A DNA stretch of 64,000 nt, taken from Bimuria novae-zelandiae CBS 107.79. Its lineage: Eukaryota; Ascomycota; Dothideomycetes; Pleosporales; Didymosphaeriaceae. Where the stretch lies: NCBI GenBank assembly GCA_010015655.1, contig ML976681.1, positions 208,703 to 272,702 of the forward strand. The letters are read 5' to 3'. The notes under the pieces were generated by a model. That model searched no databases. It was not told the origin of the DNA and saw only the letters and a list, made by a program, of their open reading frames with translations. The position numbers and the translations under genes are program-made. Within the stretch, counting starts at the first letter, position 1. Every line of letters starts with the position of its first letter. Below, in pieces: positions 11,961 through 23,300 of this stretch.

Positions 11961-13130
11961 CAGAGCAACGTATTTAGCTATTCTTAGGTTTAGCTCTTAC
12001 TATTCTAGTGCTTTGTCTAGGTAGAGATAGAAGCATTCCCTAATAGGGTGTCTTATATCGCAGGCCGGGCACTTAGCGGTTTTGTTAGTACCTACTCTAG
12101 TAGGTTTACCACGATTAGCGTCCGCTTTAGCGGAGTTACTACTACCTCGTTAAGGGTTTAAAGAGCTTAAAGGTGCACGATCATTATTCTTCACAGCTAT
12201 ATGTTAATGTCAAGGTCTACCCTGTTTTGTACCCCGAGAGTTTCCTGTTTCTATATATTAGGGATCCCCTTGCATGCTCTAGGTAGCTTAGCTACTTTTA
12301 ATAAGATAAGATAAGTCTTTTGTTGCAAACGCTGCCTTTTAGCTTCTATTTCGCGTTATTAAATAATTTAGCATTATATATTCTTAAAAACGTCCTATTA
12401 TGTCCTTTTAGTCCATGCTAGGTAGGTCCTTTTTATTTAATTAGAAGGTTGCAGCCTATACTAGAGCTATCTTATTTACTACTAATATAAAGTCTATAGC
12501 CACAGGATTGAATTATGTGGTATTGGACACGTTTAGTGTCTCGGCCTCTATTACGGCATAATTGTATTTAGTAAGCCATGTATCCTAGTTATTTACTATA
12601 CGTAGAGGCTTTAACAAGCTATAGTATCGCTGTCGCGCTTGCTCTTATTCGAACTTAGAGGTAACTCCTACTTTTGCTTTTAGCTTTATAATCTATTTTT
12701 TAATAGTAGTATCTAGGAGACAGCAAGTGCGTTATAGATACGGTGCTACTAATAACTAGATAAACACTACGATCTGCTACAAACTTGCGACTTTGGTCTT
12801 ATACTTTGTATACTACATCTTGTATTTCTCTATCTAGAGTTTATAGAGGTCTAAATCCTCTTTGTAGCTCTTTAGTCCAGCGGACAAAAGTTCGGATAGT
12901 CTTAATAATAAGACACCGTCTGAAAGGGTTGCGACTGGCGTATAGTCTGCCATCTCAGGTAGCTTGGGCTTAAATGGCTCCGTGAGTGGGGTAATCGCTA
13001 AATCGGGGTTAACTTGCGCCCATGTATTGTATGCGACGCAGCGGGCTTGTAGTTAGTTAAGCTAGCTACGGTATTTAATGTTATCGCGAAGAATAATCGT
13101 TCCGTTAGTTTAATTTAGGTTTTAGGTTGC
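11961..13130 (-). pseudogene. gag: A2 gag pseudogene
   Basis: Minus-strand reading gives RCVAYNTWAQVNPDLAITPL near 13040-12980, then MADYTPVATLSDGVLLLRLS, a coiled helical region, and a zinc knuckle CPACDIRHPIREC at 12071-12033 (CX2CX3HX4C). No convincing start ATG remains. The knuckle is unmutated, unlike that of G1. The gag/pol limit is approximate. Confidence 0.75.
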
Positions 13131-13166
13131 TATTTTTACTCTTGTTAAGGCAGTAAGACTCTTAAT

Positions 13167-13342
13167 TATTAGATATTACGTCTTAATAGATATCCTAATA
13201 ATTCGGGGGGTTAAATTAATGTATTAGGTTGTTCTTCCTGTCTACGGGGTTCCCTCGGCAGGTTCTGTGTGTTCTCGGTTAATCCCCGGCCTTTTTCGGG
13301 CTACCCCTGATCCTCCGAACTTGATATGCTTTTTATCTGACA
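13167..13342 (-). repeat. A2 5' LTR (176 bp)
   Basis: This is the right-hand copy and the promoter-bearing one for this minus-strand element. On the plus strand it ends TTTTTATCTGACA, directly followed by the duplicated TAAGC. Confidence 0.93.
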
Positions 13343-13347
13343 TAAGC

Positions 13348-14150
13348 CTTTAGCATATCGTTACGTTTATCTAATTAACTATATTACCACACCTACTGCG
13401 CACATGTTGCCTGCCAGATAAGCCACTATAATAGTGAATTACCAATCTGCAGAAGACAATTGGCATAAGCGACTAACTTAAACGAGAACAAGCACGTACC
13501 AGATACCGTGCGGCACTTAAGCCAATAAGAAGCCCTTAATAATAGGATACTTGGCTAGCTAAGTACAACAAAGTAGCTGCGGAAGTAGAAGCCTTCTAAG
13601 TTACTAAGCTATTATAAATTAATATAATTACAAAAGACTTTATAGATGCCATAAACAAGGTTGCTCCTATATAGTCTACGAATTTTTAAGATAATAGTCG
13701 ATTCGCAGCCAGCATGGATTAAAAAGAGATAATATAACGCTTCCAAGAACACATAATAATAAACTATCCCCTTAGATTAGGGAAACATAAAGCATTTATG
13801 TCTAATAATGCATTATTTTTCGCTAAAGGTAGTGTACCTACCTAGGGTAATAATAGGGACGCCTATCCTACTAAAAGCGCGTTATTAAAACAAAACTAAG
13901 GTAGACCTCGTAATCAACGTACAGCGGGCAGGAAAACCACCACGCTTAAACGGTCTGTAGATTTAGAGCCTACTACTATAAGAGGAGCAAAATGCCTTGC
14001 ATGTGGACAACGCCATAGTATAAGGGACTGCTATTATATTAATCTAGACAAGGCTCCTAAATAGTAAAAACCAAACGAGACTATTAGCGAGCTTATATAA
14101 TTTAAGCGTAAAAAAGACGCAACGTTCCAGGGGCTAATTTATAAATAAAG
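13348..14150 (+). pseudogene. gag: A1 gag, C-terminal part
   Basis: It continues the A1 gag on the far side of A2. A zinc knuckle CLACGQRHSIRDC is intact at 13993-14031 (CX2CX3HX4C), followed by a Tyr/Asp-rich tail. Upstream are several in-frame stops. Together with 7798-8133 it makes a gag of about 380 codons. Confidence 0.75.
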
Positions 14151-17100
14151 TAGGACCTAATTAAGAACACTAATTATAAAATAATCGCACACTCTAACGC
14201 CTAAGATCCTTAAAGATTAACTAGAGGGCTAGAGAATCGCTGCTACCAAAGCAGCTTTTAACTTAGTAGTAAGAGAGAGAGATACTACTAACTATCTACT
14301 ATAAAAGTTATTTATCCTTAACTTAGGATTAACCTGCTATATTACTAACAACCCTAATCGCATCTACAGTTTCCGACCACCACTGCCCGGAGACTATATA
14401 TGGGCCGGAAATTCCAAAGTGTGGATTAGAGGATATGGGTCTATTAACCTTACTCTAAAGAATAACACTAGAATAACAAAATTAACCCTACAAGATGTGG
14501 CTATTTGCCTAGACCTATTATGTAACTTAGTGTTATTCTAACTATTAAGGCACAAAGGGATCTAGTAGGACATATAAATAGACCTAATTACTCTTTAAGG
14601 AGCTAAGAACAGAGCTATTAGAATTATAACTAAGATATTTAGACAGTGGGTGCTAGAATACAATCCGCTACTACCTGCCATATATCACACACACAAGATC
14701 ACTACAAGAACTAAAAGAGGACTATAAAAGGCCTTAGCTATGCTATGGCACAAAAGACTAAGACACCTAGGCCTAGTGGCTATTAAACACCTAGTGCAGC
14801 AAACTAAAGGGGTACGTGTTAAAGGCATTATAACTGTAGAATGCAACTCATGCGGGAGAGTAAAGTCTAGACGGCAGATAAGCCACGCCCCACGAATAAA
14901 CGAAGATGGACTTAGAGAGAGGCTTAGCATTAACTTCCATACATACGAGATCTAAGGAATTACCAAAGAGAAAAGTTAATTACTAATTACTAATAAGTTT
15001 TTAGGCATGCAATAGGACCTCTACTTTATAAATTACTAAATAGCAAAGTTAATTATTAATACCTTTTTAGTATTTATCTTATTCCTTAAGAACCACTATA
15101 ACATCTCTATTAAGACTATTAAAGCAGACAACGAGATCGCTATAGTTAAACTAAAAGTTAAGAAATAGTTAATAACCTAAGGAATAATTATAGAGCCTTC
15201 CGCACTAGATACACAATCATAAAATAGAGGCGCAGAACGCTTAGGGGGTGTAAATAAGGGGAAAGCTCGTGCCATGCGACTTAATGCCAACCTATCCTAG
15301 GAGCTATAGCCTAAGATTATAAGAGCCACTGTATACCTCTATAATCGAACACCAAACTATGCAAATCACTGGAAAACACCATACGAGATATTCTTCACAC
15401 GAGTCGCTTTTAGTAATAGGATAGTTACGTTACTACAAAAACCTAATATTGCACACTTAAAAGCGTACGACTACAAGGCATTTACAATAACTAATAATAC
15501 TTACTAAGGTAAATCACGCCTACAACGTCTTAACCCGAAGGCATGGATTAGTTATCTAGTTAGATACCGATTATCAAACATCTACTAAATATAGATACCG
15601 TTACTTAGCAAAGTGATAAGTACCCAGCACGTTGTCTTTAACAAAGAGTTAGTATTTAATAGGAAAATTAAGGACCTTATAGATAGTCTTATGCACAGCA
15701 CGCTTTAAGAAATAATAACATACGTAAGAACTATTAAGTTACTAACTCCTACCTAATAACTACAAATAGACTCCTTTTATAAGGATGAAGCCACTGTAGA
15801 TTTGTTAGAATAATAAGATAAAGCAGATCCACCAGGCTACTATTAAGGGAGGAAGATTAGGAATAGCTACTTAACTTCTCTAACCACACCACCACCTGTC
15901 GCGTTACTTACACAGTTAATAGCTAGAGACTAAACAAGTCTAACGCAATAAGCGTCCTCTATAACTATTCCTTAGGTAGTAGCTTTTATAGCGGGAATCT
16001 AAGCTGGCCGTGTTAGAAAATACAAAGGAGAAGTTATAGATAAGGCTAAGATAATAAGAATGCTCGCTAAAAGCTTAAAGCCCTATTAAAGTTAACATCT
16101 ACCTTTACCAACGTGCCGAACTAAGCTTAAGGATTACCTAATAAGCAAGATATTTTAAGAGGCTAAGCAAGTGCACTTTATAAGCTCCTAAAAGATAAAA
16201 TTATAGTTAGAAATTCTAGTAAAGAAGATTAAACTAATAGGATAGTAGATCCTTGACTACATGTAGGTATACACCTATAAACTCGACAAGCACTATCGCT
16301 TGCTGAAGTATAAGGCGCGACTAGTTGTCCAAGGCAATTAGTAACGAAATATTACCTCGCAAGACACTTACGCAGCCACGCTTGCCAGCCAGTTATTCCG
16401 AATAATAATGGTAATAGCAGCTTACTATAATATAGAGCTCACGTAGTACGACGTCACCAACGCTTTTGTTCACGCAATAATAGATCGAGAGGTGTATATA
16501 AGAATGCCTCAAGGTTATTAGAAGCCTGGAACAATATTATAAGTAAATAAAGCACTATACAGCCTTCGCATTTTACTACTCCTCTAGTAGAGAGAATTCA
16601 CGACAACGCTTAAAGCGCTAGGCTTCTAAATAGTGCCTTATAAGCCATGCTACCTAATTAAAGATAGAGTTATTATATTCTTCTACGTCGACGACATCAT
16701 ACTCGCGTACCACAAGGACAAAAAATAAGAAGCTTAACAAGCAATTAAACGCTTACAAGATAAGTACACTCTCACTAGAGGAAATAACCTTTAATAGTTT
16801 CTTAGTATAGAGGTTATACGGGACTAAACAAGCCGCAAGATTTAACTATCACAGGCCTCCTATTTAGATAAGATTAGCTAACTAGTAGACAAGATAAACA
16901 TTTAACATAACACTTTAATAGCTGCGATTGAATTACTACCAAGGAAAGGGTTGGCAACACTAACTAAAATTAATAAATTTTAATATAAGATTAGATCGCT
17001 ACTCTTTGCTATAGGTACTACCAGGCCAGACATTGCCTTTGCAATATCATGATTAGCTCGATTTTTATTAAACCCAGGGACTAAGCACTAAGACGCAGTA

Positions 17101-17740
17101 GACTAAGTTCTCCTATACCTTTAAAGCACAAAGCAGTGAGCCCTATAGCTTAGAGGTAACACTAGACTTTAGATTGCAAGCGATGCATTATTTACTAACA
17201 ATATAATAGACTATAAGAGCTCCTAAGGTTACGCTATTAAGCTCTTTAGCGGTCTTATCGCCTAAAAAGCAAATAAACAAGACACTATAATAATATTAAC
17301 TACTAAGGCCAAGCTGCTACCTCTCTCTCAGGTAGCTAAGGAAGCACTCTTTATCTTAAAACTACTTTAAGAACTTAAGATTAAACTAGACGCGCGCACA
17401 GTCACTATTTAGTATAATAATAAATAAACTATACGCCTAGTAACTAAGGAGGTTTCCCGCCTCCAAACTAAACTTCGGCATGTGGACGTCCACAACCACT
17501 GGATCCAACAAGAAGTATCTATGGGCAGGATCAAGGTAGAGCATGTGCAGTTAGTAGACATAATTACTAATAGCCTTATAAAGGTGCTCTCTAAGAGTAA
17601 GTAGGAGGGTTTTCTCTAATAACTTGGATTAGTTAATATAGAGACTAAGGAGGTAACAAATACTGTGCCTCTTAAGGAGATTTAAGAGTAACTTAAAGAC
17701 CTTATAATTACATAAGTGCCAGCTTAAAGAGTTTCTAAGC
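14151..17740 (+). pseudogene. pol: A1 pol pseudogene: protease, integrase, RT, RNase H
   Basis: The protease remnant reads TCYITNNPN near 14330 (family: SGSTCHITND). A pre-integrase domain is open over 14740-14955 (MLWHKRLRHLGLVAIKHLVQ, then VECNSCGRVKSRRQI). Integrase core pieces (TIKADNEIAIV, NRTPNYANHWKTPYEIF) span about 15100-15420. RT: YDVTNAFVHA and REVYIRMPQGY near 16450-16520, then FFYVDDIILAY with YVDD at 16684-16695. TTRPDIAFAIS lies near 17030 and the RNase H end (HVDVHNHWIQQEVSMGRIK) near 17480. The frame stops every 20-60 codons, so it is inactive. Confidence 0.9.
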
Positions 17741-17750
17741 TAAAGGGGTG

Positions 17751-17923
17751 TGTTAGATAGAATAAGCTGCGGTGAGGTCAGATCTGTACAATCGAGCAGG
17801 GACCACTTGGCTTGGCACACTAGTAAAATATCCGAAACCAACTAAACACAGTGGACAATACAATAAAAAAAATAATAAATACTATCAAGTTGCATCAACA
17901 TCTACTTATTATACCATCTGACA
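17751..17923 (+). repeat. A1 3' LTR (173 bp)
   Basis: It begins TGTTAGATAG and ends CATCTGACA, and is less RIP-mutated than the 5' copy. It is preceded by the polypurine tract AAAGGGGTG and followed by ACTAG. Confidence 0.95.
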
Positions 17924-17928
17924 ACTAG

Positions 17929-19325
17929 CTTACTAGTAAAAATATTTATATAGGTATAACTAAGGTGCAACCTATAGATTAATTTACTATTAAGGATTAA
18001 TATATAGTAGATATATTTTAAGGTATTATACTAGACTTAGGAGAGTTAAAGATATTAATAGCTAAGAAATACTAATATATTATATTATAATAAGATAACC
18101 CCTTAGTTAAAATAGAAACGTTCACAATTAGCTAAGTAGAGATTTAATTTAGCTTAGGTAAAAAGTTAACATCGCTTAAAATAAATACTATAAAGATAGA
18201 TATTAGACTAATTATATTTTATATTATAAATATTCCTACACCTTTCCTTTTCTACTTAAAGGATATAGACAATCTAGGTGTCTACTTTAATAATATCACT
18301 AATAAACTTGTTAAATGTCTACTAAATAGAGGGAAGAGAATTCTAGTAATATATAAATAGGGCTACGCTTAGTTCTATCTCTATAATATTAAGAATATAA
18401 TTACTAATCTTATAGACGCAGAAATGCGATAATTATATTAATAATTTAATTACCTAACTATAAAGCGACTGTTTAAGCTTTTTACTAAAATAGGACATTA
18501 TAATATTAATCTTAAAGTATTAATAGCAATTTTAGAATTCTATTATTACTACTAAACACATGGATTAGCACTAAAATAGTTTACGTTTACCTTAAAGAAT
18601 AATTACAAGTTTAACTATAAGATCTTTATAAATATTTTTATTTATAAGGATAGCTAGTCCTACACGTAGTAGACTCCGCGACGAATTTCTATAGTGCTTA
18701 TTACTTACTATTAATAGAGGCTAAGGATACCTAGGAAGCACTCTAGATGCTATAGATTAATATTTATCTTAGACCTCTAAATGTTATTACACACGATGCT
18801 GGCACGAACTTTAATTCTATAGAGTTTTATAATAATACTAAAATAATAGGCATCTAATGCAAGCAGGTGCTAGTTAAGGCATACTAGGCTATTTAAAAAG
18901 TATAATAGTTACACGTAATGCTATGCCACGCGTTTAATATAATATATACTAAAATCAAAAGCTTTATAAGTAAGGAGGCTATACTCTAGATAGCTATTAA
19001 GTCTCTTAATAATATAGTAAGACCTAATAGTCTAGTTTTAACCCTTCTTGTATTTGGTGCGTATCTACGTATAACTTATAAATTACCGCTGTTAAGCACT
19101 ACACTCGTACGTGGGGCTATTATTAAGAAGGTAATATGGGCGTTACGGAAGGTATTTATAACGCGATAAGTCCGGGACGCTTTAAACACGCGAAATAGAC
19201 TATTTATAGATAATATACTATTCTTTCTGCTCTCAAGTGAAGTGCTCGTCTACAGGGAGAATAAAAAGTAGGATAGTCTATATAAAATTCTAAATATTAA
19301 TAATATAAACGTAATTATTAATACT
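17929..19325 (+). pseudogene. pol: Copia B1 protease-integrase pseudogene
   Basis: It continues the B1 frame after A1. It reads GIILDLGE (protease active site, family D[ST]GA), then TPFLFYLKDIDNLGVYFNN near 18240-18290, a pre-integrase stretch, and the integrase core (HVVDSATNF, SIEAKDTWEALWMLWINIYL, PPNVITHDAGTNFNSIEF) near 18680-18840, ending VLVYREN near 19255. Asp residues of the core (HVVD, HDAG) can still be read. Numerous stops are present. It ends abruptly at the B2 LTR; RT and RNase H of B1 are not found in this window. Confidence 0.85.
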
Positions 19326-19565
19326 TGTCGGTTCACAGGTAGTAAGGAATGAACAAGTAACTCTCTGTCTTTGGTATCTAGTGTCTGTATTGTCTGTGTG
19401 TTCTATAATAGTTCTATATACCTTCCTTCCAGTTCTCGTGGATGTGAGCGAGTACCAGGTGGTGTAGAGGCGAAGGGGTTTTGGTATAGTATTAGGTTAA
19501 CTGGAAGTAAGGGGGTACAAGGGTTACACAGTTCCCTTAGCGCGGAAGGCGAGGCAGTGCAGACA
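19326..19565 (-). repeat. B2 3' LTR (240 bp)
   Basis: Compared with 25248-25487 I count about eight differences, all transitions. An open frame of about 70 codons starting at 19371 is present in both LTR copies, and I regard it as incidental. Confidence 0.93.
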
Positions 19566-19639
19566 CTAGCAGCTTTTCTTTTATAGTAAAATAAGTGTAG
19601 ATTAGGTGTACACTTGCTGGAGAGGCTATTTGCGAAAGT

Positions 19640-22600
19640 CGGAAGGTAATAACTATAGTGGTTGTCGTGATTATTATTAGAGCTAGTTTATAGGGTCCTT
19701 ACGTGTTACCTATCCGTCAACTCGTATGCGCAGCGAGTTTGTATTAATAAGAGTTTCTAGGGCTTTGTTTAGCGATATTTTTATTATAGCGTTGGCAGGG
19801 TTGTCTTGGCCATTTACCTATTAAACCTTAAATAACTCCCTTCTCTTATAGGATTGACGTAAGGCCATAATATTAATCATTAGTCGTTTTTCCTTAGTCG
19901 TTCCTAGCTTGACAATACACTCATACAGTGAGTATGAGTCTGTACAAACTACTAGGGGGAGAGATAGCAGACTAAGCTACTTTATAACCATGGCAAGCGT
20001 TGAGGTGATAGAGTAGGCGAGGTTAACGCCTCCTACCATTACGTAGATCTCTAACGCAAGAACGCTCTAGGTCACGCGTTTACTCTTCGCGGAGCTCTAG
20101 TGAATAAGATTACCGTAAATAGTAAACTCCGTGTTAGTAGCGTCTTCTATAGCTACTATAATTATGTAGCTAATCTAGCTACTTAAATCTTTGTTATTTG
20201 CGAAGGAGCCGTTAACGAACATAAAGACTTTAGCCTAAGCCAGGTTAAGTGCCTTATAGGTGAGGCCACGATTAAGATTATTTAGTTGCCACTGTAGGCG
20301 TTTGTTTAACGCGTTAACGTCGTTAATAGTAGGCTCCTAAGTTTGTGCGGTAATAGAGAGGTTAAAAGTCGCCTCTAGTTAGTAGATACTCGCGATGTAG
20401 GCGCCGCGAGCCCTCTACTTAACGTACTATTATTAATAGTTAGCTAAGCTTACGTTAATAAGCTAAATCTTCTTGCCCTAATCCTATTATCGTAGTAAGA
20501 GCTTGCTAGTGTGATTAATTAATAGGATATAGCTATTAAAAATTAATAAAGTAGTAGGTGTTAACTTCTCTTTTAGCTTAGCTATAAACGTTAACTCCTT
20601 CTCTTTTAGGTTAGAGAAATATTTATTCGCGAGGATAAGTGTGTCGTTACTCTATATGCCTACTATGCCAAAGGCGTCCTAGGTAGTGGTTATAAGTAGG
20701 TATGGGTTATATGTTAAGGTTTTTATATAAAGCTTTTCTTTATAATAAGCGCTGTACGTTACCTACTAATAGGTACTAGCTTTAGCTAGGCTATATAGGG
20801 GCTTCTCAACTATTATAACCGTGCCAGGTAGATACTTGTATTCAATTTCCTTAGGTAAGTAGGCGATAACTACTCGGTTAAGCTTTGTGCGTGACTATAC
20901 ATATGCTTGGGTGATATTTCGCAGCCAGAGCGAGATCTCTCTATTTATTAATATAACTCTATTACGCATGAGTGAAGGAGCAATAGCTAGTATAATTTAT
21001 TAGCTAGCTTGCTAGATAGTTAGCGATTAGGTAAGGATTATTACTTTGCTATCGTCTTAATAGCCTTGCACTACGAGGCGTAATTTCTTATATAGGGTAG
21101 TAGTAGTCTTGCCTTTAATTTCGCGTACTAGTTATAACTTAAAAATCCGTTCTTAGTGCTTGCAGGGATCGTATTGCTTAAAGCGAAAGACTTTGTTAGT
21201 AATAAGGCTATTAATTTCCTTGTTATCTAATAGCTTAAATAGTTGGCTAGGTGTAGTTATCCTTTGCTCTTTACGTAACTAAATAGAAAGTAGCTAGTTA
21301 GTATTCTCTTTGTGCGTTATAAAGACCTCTATCATGTAAGCTTCGTTAGGCGCTGTGTGAATAGTGTACGCTATAGGAGCCGCACGAGCTATCCTAGAAA
21401 GGTTTACGCAGGCTATAGTAGCTTTAGGCTTATTCTTACTGCCTTTAGGTTAGCCGCATTTTCGTTAAGGGAGTTTAGAAGCTTATTCTTAATACTAATT
21501 AGTTACACTAGTTTTGCTATCTTTGTCCTGGTTATTGTCTCCGTTATCTAGCATATTTATTAGGTGGCTATTATCCTTATTGTCAATCGCTAGTGGCGTG
21601 GCTAGTTCGTTGTTTATCGGGGAGGTATCCGTGTAGTACTGCTTAACAACTGTTAAGCGGAAATTTGTAGGGCCATGCGGTAGCTATATTATACAGGTCT
21701 TATTTATTATAGTAATAAGCTTATAGGGCCCTATCTATTTATCCTTCTCGCGCCAGACGCGCACGTTAGAGTTAATAGGTAGTGTAGTTATTTTAAGCGT
21801 TGTAGGTCTATTACGCGTTGCTAGCGCATTATTAATTTAGCGCGTCTTATATACCTATTGTACCTTTCTTATAGCCTTTTTAATAACAGCAGCGCGTTAA
21901 GTAATTAATAGCAACGAGGGAGAGTCTTCTATTATTCGTGGGTAGGCGCCGAAGATAAGGAGCGTAGGCACTAGGCTATTAGGACCTATAGTGTTATTAA
22001 TAGCTTTAATAGCTATTTGCAAGATAAGCTGCCTGTCTATTATTATAAGTAAATTAGCTTAGATAGTCTTAAAAGCATGTTATAATAGAGCATGGTACCA
22101 CTCTATCTTGCCTACGCTGTTATAAGCTTCTACAGGTACTTTTTTAATATTAATTAATAGTGACTTGGCAAGTTACTTAAATTTAGTAGAAATAAAGTTC
22201 CTGCCAGCGTTATAGACAAGATACTTAGGCAGTCCAAGGTAGGTATTAATTTAGTAATGCTATAGAGCGTCCTAAGTGCTTGTGGCTGATGCATCTTTAA
22301 GGAAGCGAGTAGCTTAAAAGGTAGTCGCGTCGTTAACTATATATAGGACAGGTTTTCTATTCAGGTACATAATGTTAATAATTACCTTGTAGTTAAAGTC
22401 TAGGTCTAGTTCCTTAAGCTTAAATCTAAAGCGTCTAGGTGCTTTCTAATTTAGTTAGCACTATTAGCAGTACTTAATAAGCTTATTAATAAGCTCTTTA
22501 TAGACATTATTATAGCTAGCGCGAATAAGCAAGTCGTAAAGCTAACAAGCTAATAGGTGGCTAAATTATTAGTGGAGCTGGCGTAGCTTAGTCTCTGTAA

Positions 22601-23300
22601 GGTAGTAGCTAGCGATTGCGGTACGTTTAGGTTAATTCACAAGGAGCCATGGATGGCCCTATTTACGTATAACTAGGTGTAGCTAGTTGCCCTAGACTAG
22701 TACGTTGCGCAGGTTGTCATATCTAACGCCTAGTCTGTCCATATTGGCTAGACAGAGCAAGAATGGCGTATTAGTAGGTAGCACGTGAAACGTAACTTTA
22801 CTAATTACTATGTCGACGTGTAGGGTGCCTATGGATGTAATTGCCTGGCCTCTGCCAAAGCGGATTTGGTGCTGCCTAGCCGTTAAGGTATCTATTTACA
22901 AGCTTGTGGCTGCCTATAGAGTAGTCGCTTGTAGTTCTCCAGCTATCGAGACGCCTAAGGCTCCCGTATTAGGCATAATGCCCTAAAAGACTTTCTTATT
23001 ATATTAATCCTTAAACGTAAATACAGTAGCGGGCGTGTTATCTATAGCCCTAAACGCGTTAATTCGTGTAGTCGCGTGGTATATAGCTTAGTTATTTAGG
23101 TAGGTAATTGTCTAATTACCGTTAATTATACTAGAGAACTTAGTAATAAACTAATCTCCCTTAATTATTATTTCTATAGCGAGCATCTACTGGGCCTTGT
23201 TATTAATTTTAATACCTTTATACTTAGTTAGGAAAGCGTAAAAGTTAGTAACGTTAAGTTACGCGTTATATAAGTAGGCTAACGCTATCTAGCGAAATCT
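19640..23300 (-). pseudogene. pol: B2 pol pseudogene: protease, integrase, RT, RNase H
   Basis: Minus-strand reading shows pre-integrase and integrase near 22600-22280 (FRFKLKELDLDFNYKVIINI, then YIVNDATTF). The terminal RT/RNase H region is very clear near 20360-19790: NALNKRLQWQLNNLNRGLTY, VFMFVNGSFANNKDLSS, IHWSSAKSKRVTRSVLALEI (stops omitted), VVCTDSYSLYECIVKLGTTK and EKRLMINIMALRQSYKRREL. This is a fungal copia lineage distinct from A1/A2. The RNase H part has long stop-free runs. Confidence 0.85.

Larger units (their letters stand above)
8134..13342 (-). mobile_element. Ty1/copia retrotransposon A2, complete, nested in A1 gag
   Basis: Two 176-bp LTRs (8134-8309 and 13167-13342) flank a minus-strand gag-pol of 4.9 kb, and a perfect 5-bp duplication TAAGC flanks both. 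Next to the 8309 boundary is the polypurine tract GAGGGGGTG (minus strand). The proteins align with those of A1 in knuckle, protease and RT boxes, so A1 and A2 are members of one family. The LTR sequences are clearly different, implying two subfamilies. A2 is younger than A1, because it sits inside it. Confidence 0.96.
7593..17923 (+). mobile_element. Ty1/copia retrotransposon A1, full length, split by A2
   Basis: Two 173-bp LTRs (7593-7765 and 17751-17923) with near-inverted tips TGTTAGAT/ATCTGACA flank a plus-strand gag-pol in copia order: protease, integrase, RT, RNase H. A 5-bp duplication ACTAG flanks the whole. A purine-rich tract (AAAGGGGTG) lies just before the 3' LTR. Removing the nested A2 leaves about 5.1 kb, a normal copia length. 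The host of the insertion is copia B1, whose reading resumes right after the 3' LTR. LTR differences are transitions (C/G to T/A), concentrated in the 5' copy, which is consistent with RIP. Confidence 0.95.

Noticed and set aside
14685..14930. 81-codon minus-strand frame with a hydrophobic end
   Set aside because: Antisense to the A1 pre-integrase domain at 14740-14955, which matches the copia family.
19371..19586. Conserved 70-codon open frame present twice (also 25293-25496)
   Set aside because: Both copies lie inside the B2 LTRs, so the repetition comes from LTR identity. No family resemblance or start context supports a gene.
21312..21551. 79-codon plus-strand frame with hydrophobic C-terminus
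   Set aside because: Antisense to the RT region of copia B2; no independent support.
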